Source of the DNA: Thermoflavifilum sp.
GTDB lineage: Bacteria; Bacteroidota; Bacteroidia; Chitinophagales; Chitinophagaceae
DNA: 63,318 nucleotides
Reading direction: 5' to 3'
Assembly: GCA_023511875.1 (NCBI GenBank)
Contig: JAIMAQ010000013.1
Span: 1-63,318, forward strand
Shown here one piece after another: positions 52,694-61,318 of the stretch. Under the pieces are notes generated by a model. That model did no database searches. It worked only from the letters and a program-made list of their open reading frames with translations, and was not told where the DNA came from. Numbering within the stretch: the stretch's first letter is position 1; every line of letters starts with the position of its first letter. Position numbers and translations under genes: made by a program.

Positions 52694-54733
52694 ATGAAAT
52701 TGAGATATCTTGTTTTATTACTAGGATTAACAATAGGAACGTTCACCTCTTGCAGGAAATACTTGGATATTCCACCAAAAAATATTATTCAAGACAAGGA
52801 TATTTTCTCGGGTGAGAAAGGAATGCAACTTTATCTCTCCCTTATGTATAGCAAAATGCCTTTTGAAGATTTTAAATATTCTCCAGCAAGGGGATTTTTT
52901 GATGATTGGCTTGTAACTCCAGGCACCAATGAAGGTTCTTCTATAGGTAGGGACGCCGGAGGAGCTATGACTTCTGAAGGATGGGCGAGAAATGGTCCAT
53001 ATTGGACTATGGCTTTTTCCCTTCTTCGAGATGCTAATTATCTTCTAAAAAACTTACCAAAATATAAAAGCAACTTTACAGATGCAGAATTTAGGGATTA
53101 CATAGGTGAAGCTTACTTTGCTCGTGCTATGGTATTTTATGCATTGGCAAAACGCTATGGCGGGGTACCTCTAGTCACTAACGTACTGGAATATCCGAAA
53201 TATCCAGCAGCCAAACTTGAAGTGCCGCGCTCTTCAGAAGAAGAAACCTGGAACCAAGTGTTAGCAGACTTCGATTCGGCCATTGCATATTTACCAGAAG
53301 TGAGCCCCGTGCGTGGCTATTCTAATAAATATGTGGCTTTATCTTTTAAGTCCGAAGCCATGCTCTTTGCAGCTTGTGTTGCTAAATACAACAAAATCAC
53401 GGGTCTTGGTCAAAAAACAAAAGTAAGGGTTATAGGCTTTAATCCAAATACTGCTATGGCTGCTTCTAAGAAATACTTTGAAGAGGCTTATAAAGCTGCT
53501 AGGAGCGTAATAAAGTCAGGAAGATATGCTCTATACATGAAAGAATGGGCTCCCAACGATAAAGAAGCGCAATATAAAAATATGGTTGATATGTTTTTTG
53601 ATATTTCAAGTCCAGAAAATATTTATTTAAAAGAATACCAGTATCCTTACACAGCCCATGGTTATGACGCCTACAACATTCCGCGCCAACTTATGGGCGG
53701 TAATGGGTATTCAGCTGGTAATTGCCCAACTTTGGATTTTGTAGAATTGTTTGATGGTATTCCCAAAAATCCTGACGGTACTATTAAAGTATTTGATGAC
53801 CGAGGTAAATATTTACTATTCGATCATGTGACAGACATTTTTGCTAACGCAGAACCTAGGCTTAGAGCTTATGTTATTTTCCCGGGAGATAATTTTAAGG
53901 GTCAAGTTATTGAGATTCGAAGAGGAATTTATACAGGAAGTGTAGTAAATGGTATTGACCCGCTGAGGACGGTTAATGGGGTGACAGATTATAGTATTTC
54001 TGGTCCAGCGAATTATAACCAGGTAGATGCTTATACAGGAAATGGTGCGTTTATGGGCAAAAAAGTCTTATTTCTTTCTCAAAGTGGGACTCAACATGAA
54101 ACCGTAACACTTGCAGACGGTACTGTTATGAATGCTGGTGGGAAAAGTGGGCCATTTACCTCGGACAGAACAGGTGCAATAACAGGTTTTACTGTTCGTA
54201 AGTTTTTAGATCCTAATCTTCCGCAATCATTAGTATTGGAAGGTCATTCTACACAACCATTCCCTTTAATGCGGTATGCAGAAGTTTTGCTTAACGCTGC
54301 TGAGGCGGCTGCTGAATTAATTTTGGCTGGCGAGTCAACTTTCGAGGGAGACGATCTTCAGGCTGTGGCAAATCAGGCTATAACAGATATTCGTAGAAGA
54401 GCTGGTGCAGATCCTTTAACTGGGCTGGCTACTTTAGATACTATTCGTAAGGAACGTAAGAAAGAACTTGCTTTTGAAAATAAGATATTATGGGATATCA
54501 GACGTTGGAGAACTCAGCATTCAGATAAGTTGAATGGCTCTACCCAGCAGGATGGAGCCTATTATCGAGGGTTGTATCCTTTTTATTCTACTAAAGCTAA
54601 TAAATATTTTTTTGACGCGGGTATTGAAGAAAGTAGGAAACTGTTTCGTTTTACTGAGCAAGATTATTATTTTTTAATTCCCCCGGGCGAAGTAGCAAAA
54701 AGTCCAGTCATTGACCAGCAACCAGGGAGATAA
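52694..54733 (+). CDS. SusD/RagB substrate-binding lipoprotein
   Basis: A 679-residue outer-membrane lipoprotein, the glycan-binding lid of the SusC channel. The signal ends in the lipobox FTSC (C20), followed by RKYLDIPPKN. AYFARAMVFYALAKRYGGVPLV is the conserved helix/loop of SusD and IRKERKKELAFENKILWDIRRW the C-terminal signature. It is larger than the usual 500-600 residues because of an insertion at about 370-500. Codon use is A/T-rich like the susC barrel. It probably forms an operon with susC and the DUF3823 gene. Confidence 0.95.
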   Translation: MKLRYLVLLLGLTIGTFTSCRKYLDIPPKNIIQDKDIFSGEKGMQLYLSLMYSKMPFEDFKYSPARGFFDDWLVTPGTNEGSSIGRDAGGAMTSEGWARNGPYWTMAFSLLRDANYLLKNLPKYKSNFTDAEFRDYIGEAYFARAMVFYALAKRYGGVPLVTNVLEYPKYPAAKLEVPRSSEEETWNQVLADFDSAIAYLPEVSPVRGYSNKYVALSFKSEAMLFAACVAKYNKITGLGQKTKVRVIGFNPNTAMAASKKYFEEAYKAARSVIKSGRYALYMKEWAPNDKEAQYKNMVDMFFDISSPENIYLKEYQYPYTAHGYDAYNIPRQLMGGNGYSAGNCPTLDFVELFDGIPKNPDGTIKVFDDRGKYLLFDHVTDIFANAEPRLRAYVIFPGDNFKGQVIEIRRGIYTGSVVNGIDPLRTVNGVTDYSISGPANYNQVDAYTGNGAFMGKKVLFLSQSGTQHETVTLADGTVMNAGGKSGPFTSDRTGAITGFTVRKFLDPNLPQSLVLEGHSTQPFPLMRYAEVLLNAAEAAAELILAGESTFEGDDLQAVANQAITDIRRRAGADPLTGLATLDTIRKERKKELAFENKILWDIRRWRTQHSDKLNGSTQQDGAYYRGLYPFYSTKANKYFFDAGIEESRKLFRFTEQDYYFLIPPGEVAKSPVIDQQPGR

Positions 54734-54764
54734 CTTTAAAAAATAAATTGTAAATTTTAAAGAC

Positions 54765-55580
54765 ATGAAATGCGCAATTTATTGTATAAATGCTGTACTA
54801 TTATTATTATTTTTATCTACAACATTTTCTTGTCGGATAGATAATTATGCTCCTCCAAAAGAAACATTGAGGGGTAGAGTTGTAAATGCAGCTACTGGAG
54901 AGCCCATTCTTACTGATCAGGGAGCAGAGGGTATACGGGTTAGAATGAGAGAGCTTACATGGACAGCAACAACACCAGAGAACCTGGATTTTTATTGTAT
55001 GAAGGATGGTGCTTTTCAAAATACAAAAGTCTTTAAGGGATTTTATAACGTAAGAGTTGATGGTCCATTTATACCTATAGTTAGAGTAGATATGAATGGA
55101 GATACATTGGCTGATGAATCAAAGAATATCGAAATAAAAGGTGTAACAGAAATTGAGTTTCGAGTACAACCATTTTTAAAAGTTGAATGGGTCGGAAAAC
55201 CGATAGTAAATGATGGCAAGATTACCGCGACGATTAAAGTGACAAGGGCAGTAAGTCCTGAAGAGTTTCAGGCAAAAATTAAACCTATGGGTAATTATAA
55301 CGATAACATGCTTAATGTAACAGATGTTAGATTGTTTGTCAGTCAAGTTCCTTATGTAGGGTATCGCGAATTTGATAACCGTTATTCGACCATTATTAAT
55401 TATATAGGAAATTCCTTTGAACCGTTGTTGGGTCAGCCTATTACTATCACGACTCAGGGGATTATCCCCCCAGGAAGAACAGTATTTATTCGAGCAGCAG
55501 CAAGGATTAACTATGCTACCGAAGGCATCAAACGTTATAATTATAATGAAGCAATTAGAGTAGATATTCCACGAAAATGA
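54765..55580 (+). CDS. DUF3823 surface lipoprotein
   Basis: A 271-residue lipoprotein (lipobox FSC, C23). An N-terminal carboxypeptidase-like beta domain (about 33-130, RGRVVNAATGEPIL, GFYNVRVDGPF) is followed by a second beta domain (about 135-270). This layout matches DUF3823 proteins, usually encoded next to SusC/D and thought to be surface glycan-binding proteins. It starts 31 bp after susD. The gene is A/T-rich. Confidence 0.87.
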   Translation: MKCAIYCINAVLLLLFLSTTFSCRIDNYAPPKETLRGRVVNAATGEPILTDQGAEGIRVRMRELTWTATTPENLDFYCMKDGAFQNTKVFKGFYNVRVDGPFIPIVRVDMNGDTLADESKNIEIKGVTEIEFRVQPFLKVEWVGKPIVNDGKITATIKVTRAVSPEEFQAKIKPMGNYNDNMLNVTDVRLFVSQVPYVGYREFDNRYSTIINYIGNSFEPLLGQPITITTQGIIPPGRTVFIRAAARINYATEGIKRYNYNEAIRVDIPRK

Positions 55581-55645
55581 AATGTTCCATCATTAGGTTT
55601 TTATTATCATCATGCGATTCGATCATTTAATCTAAATAGTTACTG

Positions 55646-57826
55646 ATGAAGAAATACATGCTTATTTATTTATACCTGTTATGTTTGCCCCATATTGCTT
55701 CCTTATCATTAAAAGCACAAGAAAAAACTTGTTTTCAAACGAGTAGTACCTGGATTCCTGAAATTGATATACGCTCTGATGTAGCCATTGTATATGGTGC
55801 TGGTGATAGACCAGGCATGACGTTTCTTCAAAGATTAAACTCTTGGAGAGAAAAGGGCTATGAAACCCATTTTATGACAGGTATTGCTTGGGGTAATTAT
55901 GAGGATTACTTTTATGGGAGATGGGATGGCAAAATGCATCTAGATGAGGTACAGGTGGCGATTAATCACGATTCAATTTGGCACGGGTATAAAAATCCCT
56001 ATATAGTTCCCTCAATGAATTACATCAACTATATAAAACAAGCAGTGGTAAAAAAAGTAATTGATGCAGGGATTACTTCCATTTATCTAGAAGAACCCGA
56101 ATTCTGGGCTAGATCAGGATACAGTGACGCCTTCAAAAGAGAATGGTTGCTATACTATGGGTTCCCTTGGAGGTCGCAGGATGTTTCTGCAGAAAATACT
56201 TACCTTTCTAATAAGCTGAAATATTATTTGTATTACCGTGCTATAAAAGAGGTTTCCGATTTTGCCAAATCTTATGGGAAACAAAAAGGACTAAATGTCA
56301 AAGTATACATAGCAACACATTCTTTAGTTAATTATTCTTCCTGGAAAATTGTAAGTCCTGAAGCAAGTTTAGCGTCTTTACCCAATATTGATGGCTACAT
56401 TGCTCAAGTTTGGACCGGTACCTCCAGGGAACCTACCTATTTTAATGGAGTTAAAAAGGAAAGAGTATTTGAAAATGCTTTTTTGGAGTATGGTTCTATG
56501 GTTTCAATGACGGCTCCAACAGGGAGGAAAATGATATTTCTTAGCGATCCGATAGAAGACAGAGTGCGAGATTGGGAGGACTATAAGCATAACTATCAAG
56601 CGACTTTTACAGCAGAAGTTTTATATCCAACAGTATATAATTATGAGGTCATGCCATGGCCAGAAAGAATATTTACAAAACCTTATCGCCTTCCCAATAG
56701 CGATAAAAAGGTGCTCATTCCAGAAGATTATTCCACTCAAATATTGGTAATGATAAATGCTTTGAATAATCTTTCCTTTTCTAATAATGAAGTAAGTGGA
56801 TCACATGGTATTGCTGTCCTTATGGGTAATTCACTTATGTTCCAGAGGTTTCCCACACATAATGGATATGATGACCCGCAATTTTCTAATTTTTACGGGC
56901 AAACATTACCATTACTCAAAAGAGGAATTCCAATAACGATAGTTCATATGGAAAACTTGGGCTACCCTGATGCATTAAAAAACATTAAAGTGTTAATAAT
57001 GAGCTATTCCAATATGAAGCCCATGTCCCCAGAAGTGCATGAACATTTAGTAAATTGGTTGAAGAAGGGTGGCGTATTGGTTTATTGTGGCAAGGATGAC
57101 GATCCATTTCAACAAGTAATGGAATGGTGGAATACAAAGAGAAATAATTTTATAACACCTTCCGCTCATCTTTTCCAATTGCTTGGCATAAAGGTTAAAT
57201 CGGATGATAAAGATGTCCAAAGATTTAAATCGGGTAAAGGCATAGTGTATGTATTACGACAAGACCCTAAAGATTTTGTTATGCATCCGCTAGGAGATTC
57301 CGCATATGTTAATATAGTACGGAATGCCTATACAAAGGATGCCCGAGCAGGTCAACTGATTTTAAAAAATAATTTTTATCTTAAAAGAGGGCCTTTTGAT
57401 ATTGTTGCCGTGATGGATGAGAGCGTAAGTGGTGCAGCGTTTCATGTCCAGGGGCCAGTTATTGATCTATTTGATCCAGAATTGCCTATATTAATGGAGA
57501 AAGAAATAAAACCTGGGCATCAGGCATTTTTATATAATTTGGGCAGAGTAATAGACAAAAACAAGCCGCAAGTTGTGGCATCAGCTGCAAGAGTTTATAA
57601 CGAACAAAGAGATAATACTAGTTATTCGTTTGTTTGTAAGGGACCTTTAAAAACTAAAAATAGCATGCGAATTCTTTTACCTGTTCCTCCTAAGGAGTGT
57701 GAGGTTAATGATCAAGAGGGTGGTCAAGTAAAAATAATAGATAAATCGTGGGATAAAACTTCTCACACCTTGTTTTTACGTTTTGAGAACAGTCCGAATG
57801 GAGTTAGAGTTAAGATAATGTGGTAA
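55646..57826 (+). CDS. Unrecognised secreted protein, candidate glycoside hydrolase
   Basis: A 726-residue protein with a signal peptide (about 1-24, ending LKAQ). I do not recognise the family. Residues 40-345 look like an (alpha/beta)8 barrel, with IYLEEPEFW (E149, E150, E152) where a GH-A or GH42-like acid/base often lies, and YNYEVMPWPERIF (E334, E340) near the end of the barrel. Residues about 385-540 look like a class-I glutamine-amidotransferase-like fold (GVLVYCGKDDDPF), as in the trimerisation domain of GH42. A beta-rich tail follows. Position after DUF3823 and before GH3 and GH2 suggests a carbohydrate-active enzyme. Substrate and activity are unknown. The gene is A/T-rich. Confidence 0.7.
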   Translation: MKKYMLIYLYLLCLPHIASLSLKAQEKTCFQTSSTWIPEIDIRSDVAIVYGAGDRPGMTFLQRLNSWREKGYETHFMTGIAWGNYEDYFYGRWDGKMHLDEVQVAINHDSIWHGYKNPYIVPSMNYINYIKQAVVKKVIDAGITSIYLEEPEFWARSGYSDAFKREWLLYYGFPWRSQDVSAENTYLSNKLKYYLYYRAIKEVSDFAKSYGKQKGLNVKVYIATHSLVNYSSWKIVSPEASLASLPNIDGYIAQVWTGTSREPTYFNGVKKERVFENAFLEYGSMVSMTAPTGRKMIFLSDPIEDRVRDWEDYKHNYQATFTAEVLYPTVYNYEVMPWPERIFTKPYRLPNSDKKVLIPEDYSTQILVMINALNNLSFSNNEVSGSHGIAVLMGNSLMFQRFPTHNGYDDPQFSNFYGQTLPLLKRGIPITIVHMENLGYPDALKNIKVLIMSYSNMKPMSPEVHEHLVNWLKKGGVLVYCGKDDDPFQQVMEWWNTKRNNFITPSAHLFQLLGIKVKSDDKDVQRFKSGKGIVYVLRQDPKDFVMHPLGDSAYVNIVRNAYTKDARAGQLILKNNFYLKRGPFDIVAVMDESVSGAAFHVQGPVIDLFDPELPILMEKEIKPGHQAFLYNLGRVIDKNKPQVVASAARVYNEQRDNTSYSFVCKGPLKTKNSMRILLPVPPKECEVNDQEGGQVKIIDKSWDKTSHTLFLRFENSPNGVRVKIMW

Positions 57827-58285
57827 TCGTCTTGTTTTAATTCCTATTTACAAACTATTTTTTTATAATGGCATAATGCTAAGGGTGTCAACTTTATAAA
57901 GATAAGTTTATAAGAATGAAATATTGAAGTTCATGACAATCTGATAGAATAATATTTATTTAAAACATGTATAAATTTTTTACTGATTTCATATGTGTAT
58001 GCATGGTTGTTCCATTTTTATGATAAATCATCCATCTCATAAAGAGCATTTCTTTCATTCTTTTCCAATTCTTACCATCAGAATTTCGATTAGCACATTT
58101 CAATCCTCAGTTTACTCCTCTCTAGCCCTAGTAGGAGAAAACGAAATTCTCGTACTTTCGGCTCACCACTCATCATTACCCCAAAACCCACGCATTATTC
58201 AGAATCCGGGATATTAAAACAGAGAAAAATCCCAATGAATGATTATTTTAGATGTGCTATTTATTCAAATATTAAACTCTGAGCC
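57827..58285 (+). other. Intergenic region before the GH3 gene
   Basis: 459 bp without a supportable gene. A 74-codon frame at 57993-58217 has no family resemblance. TACTTTCG at 58153-58160 is one mismatch from TAnnTTTG and could belong to a promoter for GH3. G+C rises at its right end, where the composition returns to that of the rest of the window. Confidence 0.5.
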
Positions 58286-61054
58286 ATGATGTTGTCCTTA
58301 TTCTCAGCACGTAACATGTTTTTATGGGGATTGCTTGGTATGGCTTTGGGAATGGCTTGTCAAGATCTATATGCCCAACAGCAATCTACCCATCAAGCAA
58401 TAGTTCCTATTTATCTCGATACTCATTATTCGTTTCGAGAACGAGCAGCCGATCTGGTATCGCGGATGACTCTCGAAGAAGAAGTGCAACAATTGCATAC
58501 CAATTTTGCACCAGCTATTCCTCGCTTAGGTGTGCAGCAATATTTCTATTGGAATGAAGCGCAACATGGCGTGAATGCCTTATTTGGTAACCTGCATCAT
58601 GGCAGCACTAATCGTCAACCTGCTTATGGCTCTCCACATGCCACCAGCTTCCCCGTTAATTTTGCCACAGCTATGAGCTGGGATCCAGCGCTTATTTATC
58701 GCGAGGCACAAGCTATTTCCGATGAGGCTCGTGGCTTTCTGGATAAATCATTGTTTGGCGTGGCCCAAAACAATCTAGGTGATTCAAAAAACAATTACGG
58801 TAGCCTTACATTCTGGGCACCTACAATTAATATCGATCGGGATCCGCGCTGGGGGCGTACCGACGAGGCTTTTGGGGAAGATCCCTATCTCGCATCTATC
58901 ATGGCAGCAGCTTATGTGAATGGCATGCAAGGACAACGCATGAATGGCTCTTCAGAAACAGGTTATCTCAAAGTCGCAGCTACGGCTAAACATTATGCAT
59001 TGAATAATTTGGAAAACAACCGTACGGGTATTTCTTCAAACGCAGATGATGAAACCATTCGTAATTATTATGTGGCTACTTTTCGATACCTCATCGAAAA
59101 AGCACACGTATCGGGCATCATGACAGCCTATAACGCTATCAATGGCACCCCAGCCGTAGCCAATACCTATACGATCAATGTGCTGGCCAAAAGAACATTT
59201 GGGTTTGATGGATATACAACTTCCGATTGTGGGGCTGTGGGCACAACTTACAACAAATATCCCTATGGCCATTTCTGGGCTCCTCCAGGATGGCGTATCC
59301 GCGAGATCAATAACAAAATCGTTTGGATTAACCTACATACACATGATACCATCTCGGGAGCGGCAGGTGGACAAGCTTTTGCCTTGCGAGCCGGCACTTG
59401 CCTAAATTGTACTGGAGCAGAGTATACGGTACCCAATATTGAAGAAGCCATCCAAGCTGGTATCCTCAGTAAAGGCGTAATCGATCAAGCATTAACAGAT
59501 GTGTTTACGATTCGTATGCGTACGGGTGAATTTGATCCATCAGATCAAGTGCCTTATACACACATCACCAAAGAGACTATTGAAAGCCCTGCTCATCAAC
59601 AACTTGCTGAAGAAGTGGCCGAAAATACTATTGTGCTGCTCAAGAATGATCCACTATCTGGAAGCACATCCCCCTTGTTGCCCGTAAATCCCCAAGAATT
59701 AAAAAAGGTAGTAATCGTTGGCGATTTGGCCAATCAGGTTATCTTGGGGGGATATTCGGGTAATCCACATCATCAAGTAAGTCCAGTTGCAGGCATTAAA
59801 CAATTATTTCAACAAATCAACCCTCAAATATCTGTAATCTTCGATAGCACAGCCACTTCTACCACGGCCACTACACCTGCCTGGCTCAATGATCACACCA
59901 AACAAGATATCCAACAAGCCGATTTGGTGATCGTATACATCGGTACCGACGAACACGTTTCTCGGGAAGGCTTTGATCGGGCGAGTTTGGCTATTCCAGG
60001 TAATCAGGAAGACTTGATATATCAAGTGGCACAATTGGGCAATCCACACATGTTACTCGTGATGCAAGCTACCGGCCCGATGAATATCCAATACATTACC
60101 CGATTCTTTCCAGCTATTTTATTCAGTGGATATAACGGGGAAAGCCAGGGTACTGCACTTGCGCATGTTATCGTGGGAGACAAAAACCCAAGTGGGCATT
60201 TGAATTTCACCTGGTATATGAATGATTTTCAGTTACCCGATATGTCGAATTATTACCTCACCCCACACAAAACGGATGGCTTGGGCAGAACCTATATGTA
60301 TTTTACTAAACAAGCCTTATATCCTTTTGGATACGGACTGAGTTATACTCAATTTGCTTATGCTCATGTTTCTGCATCTCGTACATCGATGAACCCAGAT
60401 GATAGTGTAGTCGTTGACTTTGATGTGACTAATACCGGACGTTTACCTGGTGCTACTGTTGCTCAATTGTACTTGACTCCTCCTCATGTAGAAGGTAAAG
60501 AATTACCTCGAATGCAATTAAAAGGTTTTCAAAAAACAAAACTGCTTCAACCAGGCGAAACACAACATATTTCCTTAGTTGTTCATGGCGATCAGCTAGC
60601 GTTTTGGAATGAAGAACAGATGAAAGAGCTGGTTTATCCAGGAGATTATCAATTTAAATTAGGAGAAAACGCTCGTGATATCGTAGATTCGGTCAAAGTG
60701 CATATAGAGGGAACCCTTACTCCCAAGATTGCGCATGTGACCTTAGCACCAGAAGCATTGATTTATCATGTAGGTGATCAAGTCAATTTAAAAGCAAAAA
60801 ATAAATGGCTAGCAGATGATACTGACCCCAACCGAGAAGAGCCCCATCCAGAAGCAGATCATATTTTAGAAGCTGTGTATAATGATGGTAGGTTTGCTGA
60901 TTTGAATAAAATACCCATACAATATCATAGTAGCAATTCAGCCGTTGCTCAGGTGAGCCAGGATGGAATGGTGCGGTTTGTTGGTCCAGGTGTTGTTACT
61001 ATCAGTGCCACTATTCAGGGAGTTACAGGTTCCACCGTATTTGTGGTGAAATAA
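58286..61054 (+). CDS. GH3 beta-glycosidase with C-terminal Ig-like domain
   Basis: A 922-residue family 3 enzyme with a signal peptide (about 1-31). The N-terminal barrel carries the nucleophile D314 in TTSDCG and NIDRDPRWGRTDEAFGEDP, a motif typical of the beta-xylosidase/beta-glucosidase branch. The second domain holds ENTIVLLKND and the fibronectin-III-like domain follows (about 690-770). About 130 further residues form a bacterial Ig-like (Big_2) domain (SSNSAVAQVSQDGMVRFVGPG). It should release terminal beta-glucose or beta-xylose in the periplasm or outside. Composition matches the bulk chromosome, unlike the preceding genes. Confidence 0.92.
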   Translation: MMLSLFSARNMFLWGLLGMALGMACQDLYAQQQSTHQAIVPIYLDTHYSFRERAADLVSRMTLEEEVQQLHTNFAPAIPRLGVQQYFYWNEAQHGVNALFGNLHHGSTNRQPAYGSPHATSFPVNFATAMSWDPALIYREAQAISDEARGFLDKSLFGVAQNNLGDSKNNYGSLTFWAPTINIDRDPRWGRTDEAFGEDPYLASIMAAAYVNGMQGQRMNGSSETGYLKVAATAKHYALNNLENNRTGISSNADDETIRNYYVATFRYLIEKAHVSGIMTAYNAINGTPAVANTYTINVLAKRTFGFDGYTTSDCGAVGTTYNKYPYGHFWAPPGWRIREINNKIVWINLHTHDTISGAAGGQAFALRAGTCLNCTGAEYTVPNIEEAIQAGILSKGVIDQALTDVFTIRMRTGEFDPSDQVPYTHITKETIESPAHQQLAEEVAENTIVLLKNDPLSGSTSPLLPVNPQELKKVVIVGDLANQVILGGYSGNPHHQVSPVAGIKQLFQQINPQISVIFDSTATSTTATTPAWLNDHTKQDIQQADLVIVYIGTDEHVSREGFDRASLAIPGNQEDLIYQVAQLGNPHMLLVMQATGPMNIQYITRFFPAILFSGYNGESQGTALAHVIVGDKNPSGHLNFTWYMNDFQLPDMSNYYLTPHKTDGLGRTYMYFTKQALYPFGYGLSYTQFAYAHVSASRTSMNPDDSVVVDFDVTNTGRLPGATVAQLYLTPPHVEGKELPRMQLKGFQKTKLLQPGETQHISLVVHGDQLAFWNEEQMKELVYPGDYQFKLGENARDIVDSVKVHIEGTLTPKIAHVTLAPEALIYHVGDQVNLKAKNKWLADDTDPNREEPHPEADHILEAVYNDGRFADLNKIPIQYHSSNSAVAQVSQDGMVRFVGPGVVTISATIQGVTGSTVFVVK

Positions 61055-61114
61055 GCATATTTAATGATATAGGTAATCATTATTTAACCTGCATTTAAAT
61101 AAAAGGAGTAATGG

Positions 61115-61142
61115 AAAAAGCCACGATTCTTCGTGGCTTTTT
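61115..61142 (+). terminator. Intrinsic terminator after the GH3 gene
   Basis: AAAAAGCCACGA and TCGTGGCTTTTT form a perfect 12-bp stem with loop TTCT, followed by more T residues, 60 bp past the GH3 stop. Confidence 0.92.
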
Positions 61143-61294
61143 TTATCCAACCATCGTCTATACATCAACTATTTTTTATGTAGCATAGCTTTTGGCATTG
61201 TAGGGAGTTTATGTTGGACAAATAAAAAAGAAGAATAATTTCTTGGGGTGTGCATAATCTGCTGAGTAAACACGTCTATCTGCAAGGTTTTTAT

Positions 61295-61302
61295 TATGTT
61301 TG
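61295..61302 (+). promoter_or_regulatory. -7 box TATGTTTG before the second GH2 gene
   Basis: An exact TAnnTTTG match 16 bp before the ATG at 61319. With the terminator at 61115 it shows that the GH2 gene is transcribed separately. It also rules out the in-frame start at 61250. Confidence 0.7.
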
Positions 61303-61318
61303 TAAAAAGAAGATTTGT

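Noticed and set aside
57993-58217. 74-codon open frame between the 726-residue gene and GH3
   Set aside because: No ribosome-binding context, no family resemblance and odd composition; more likely untranslated.
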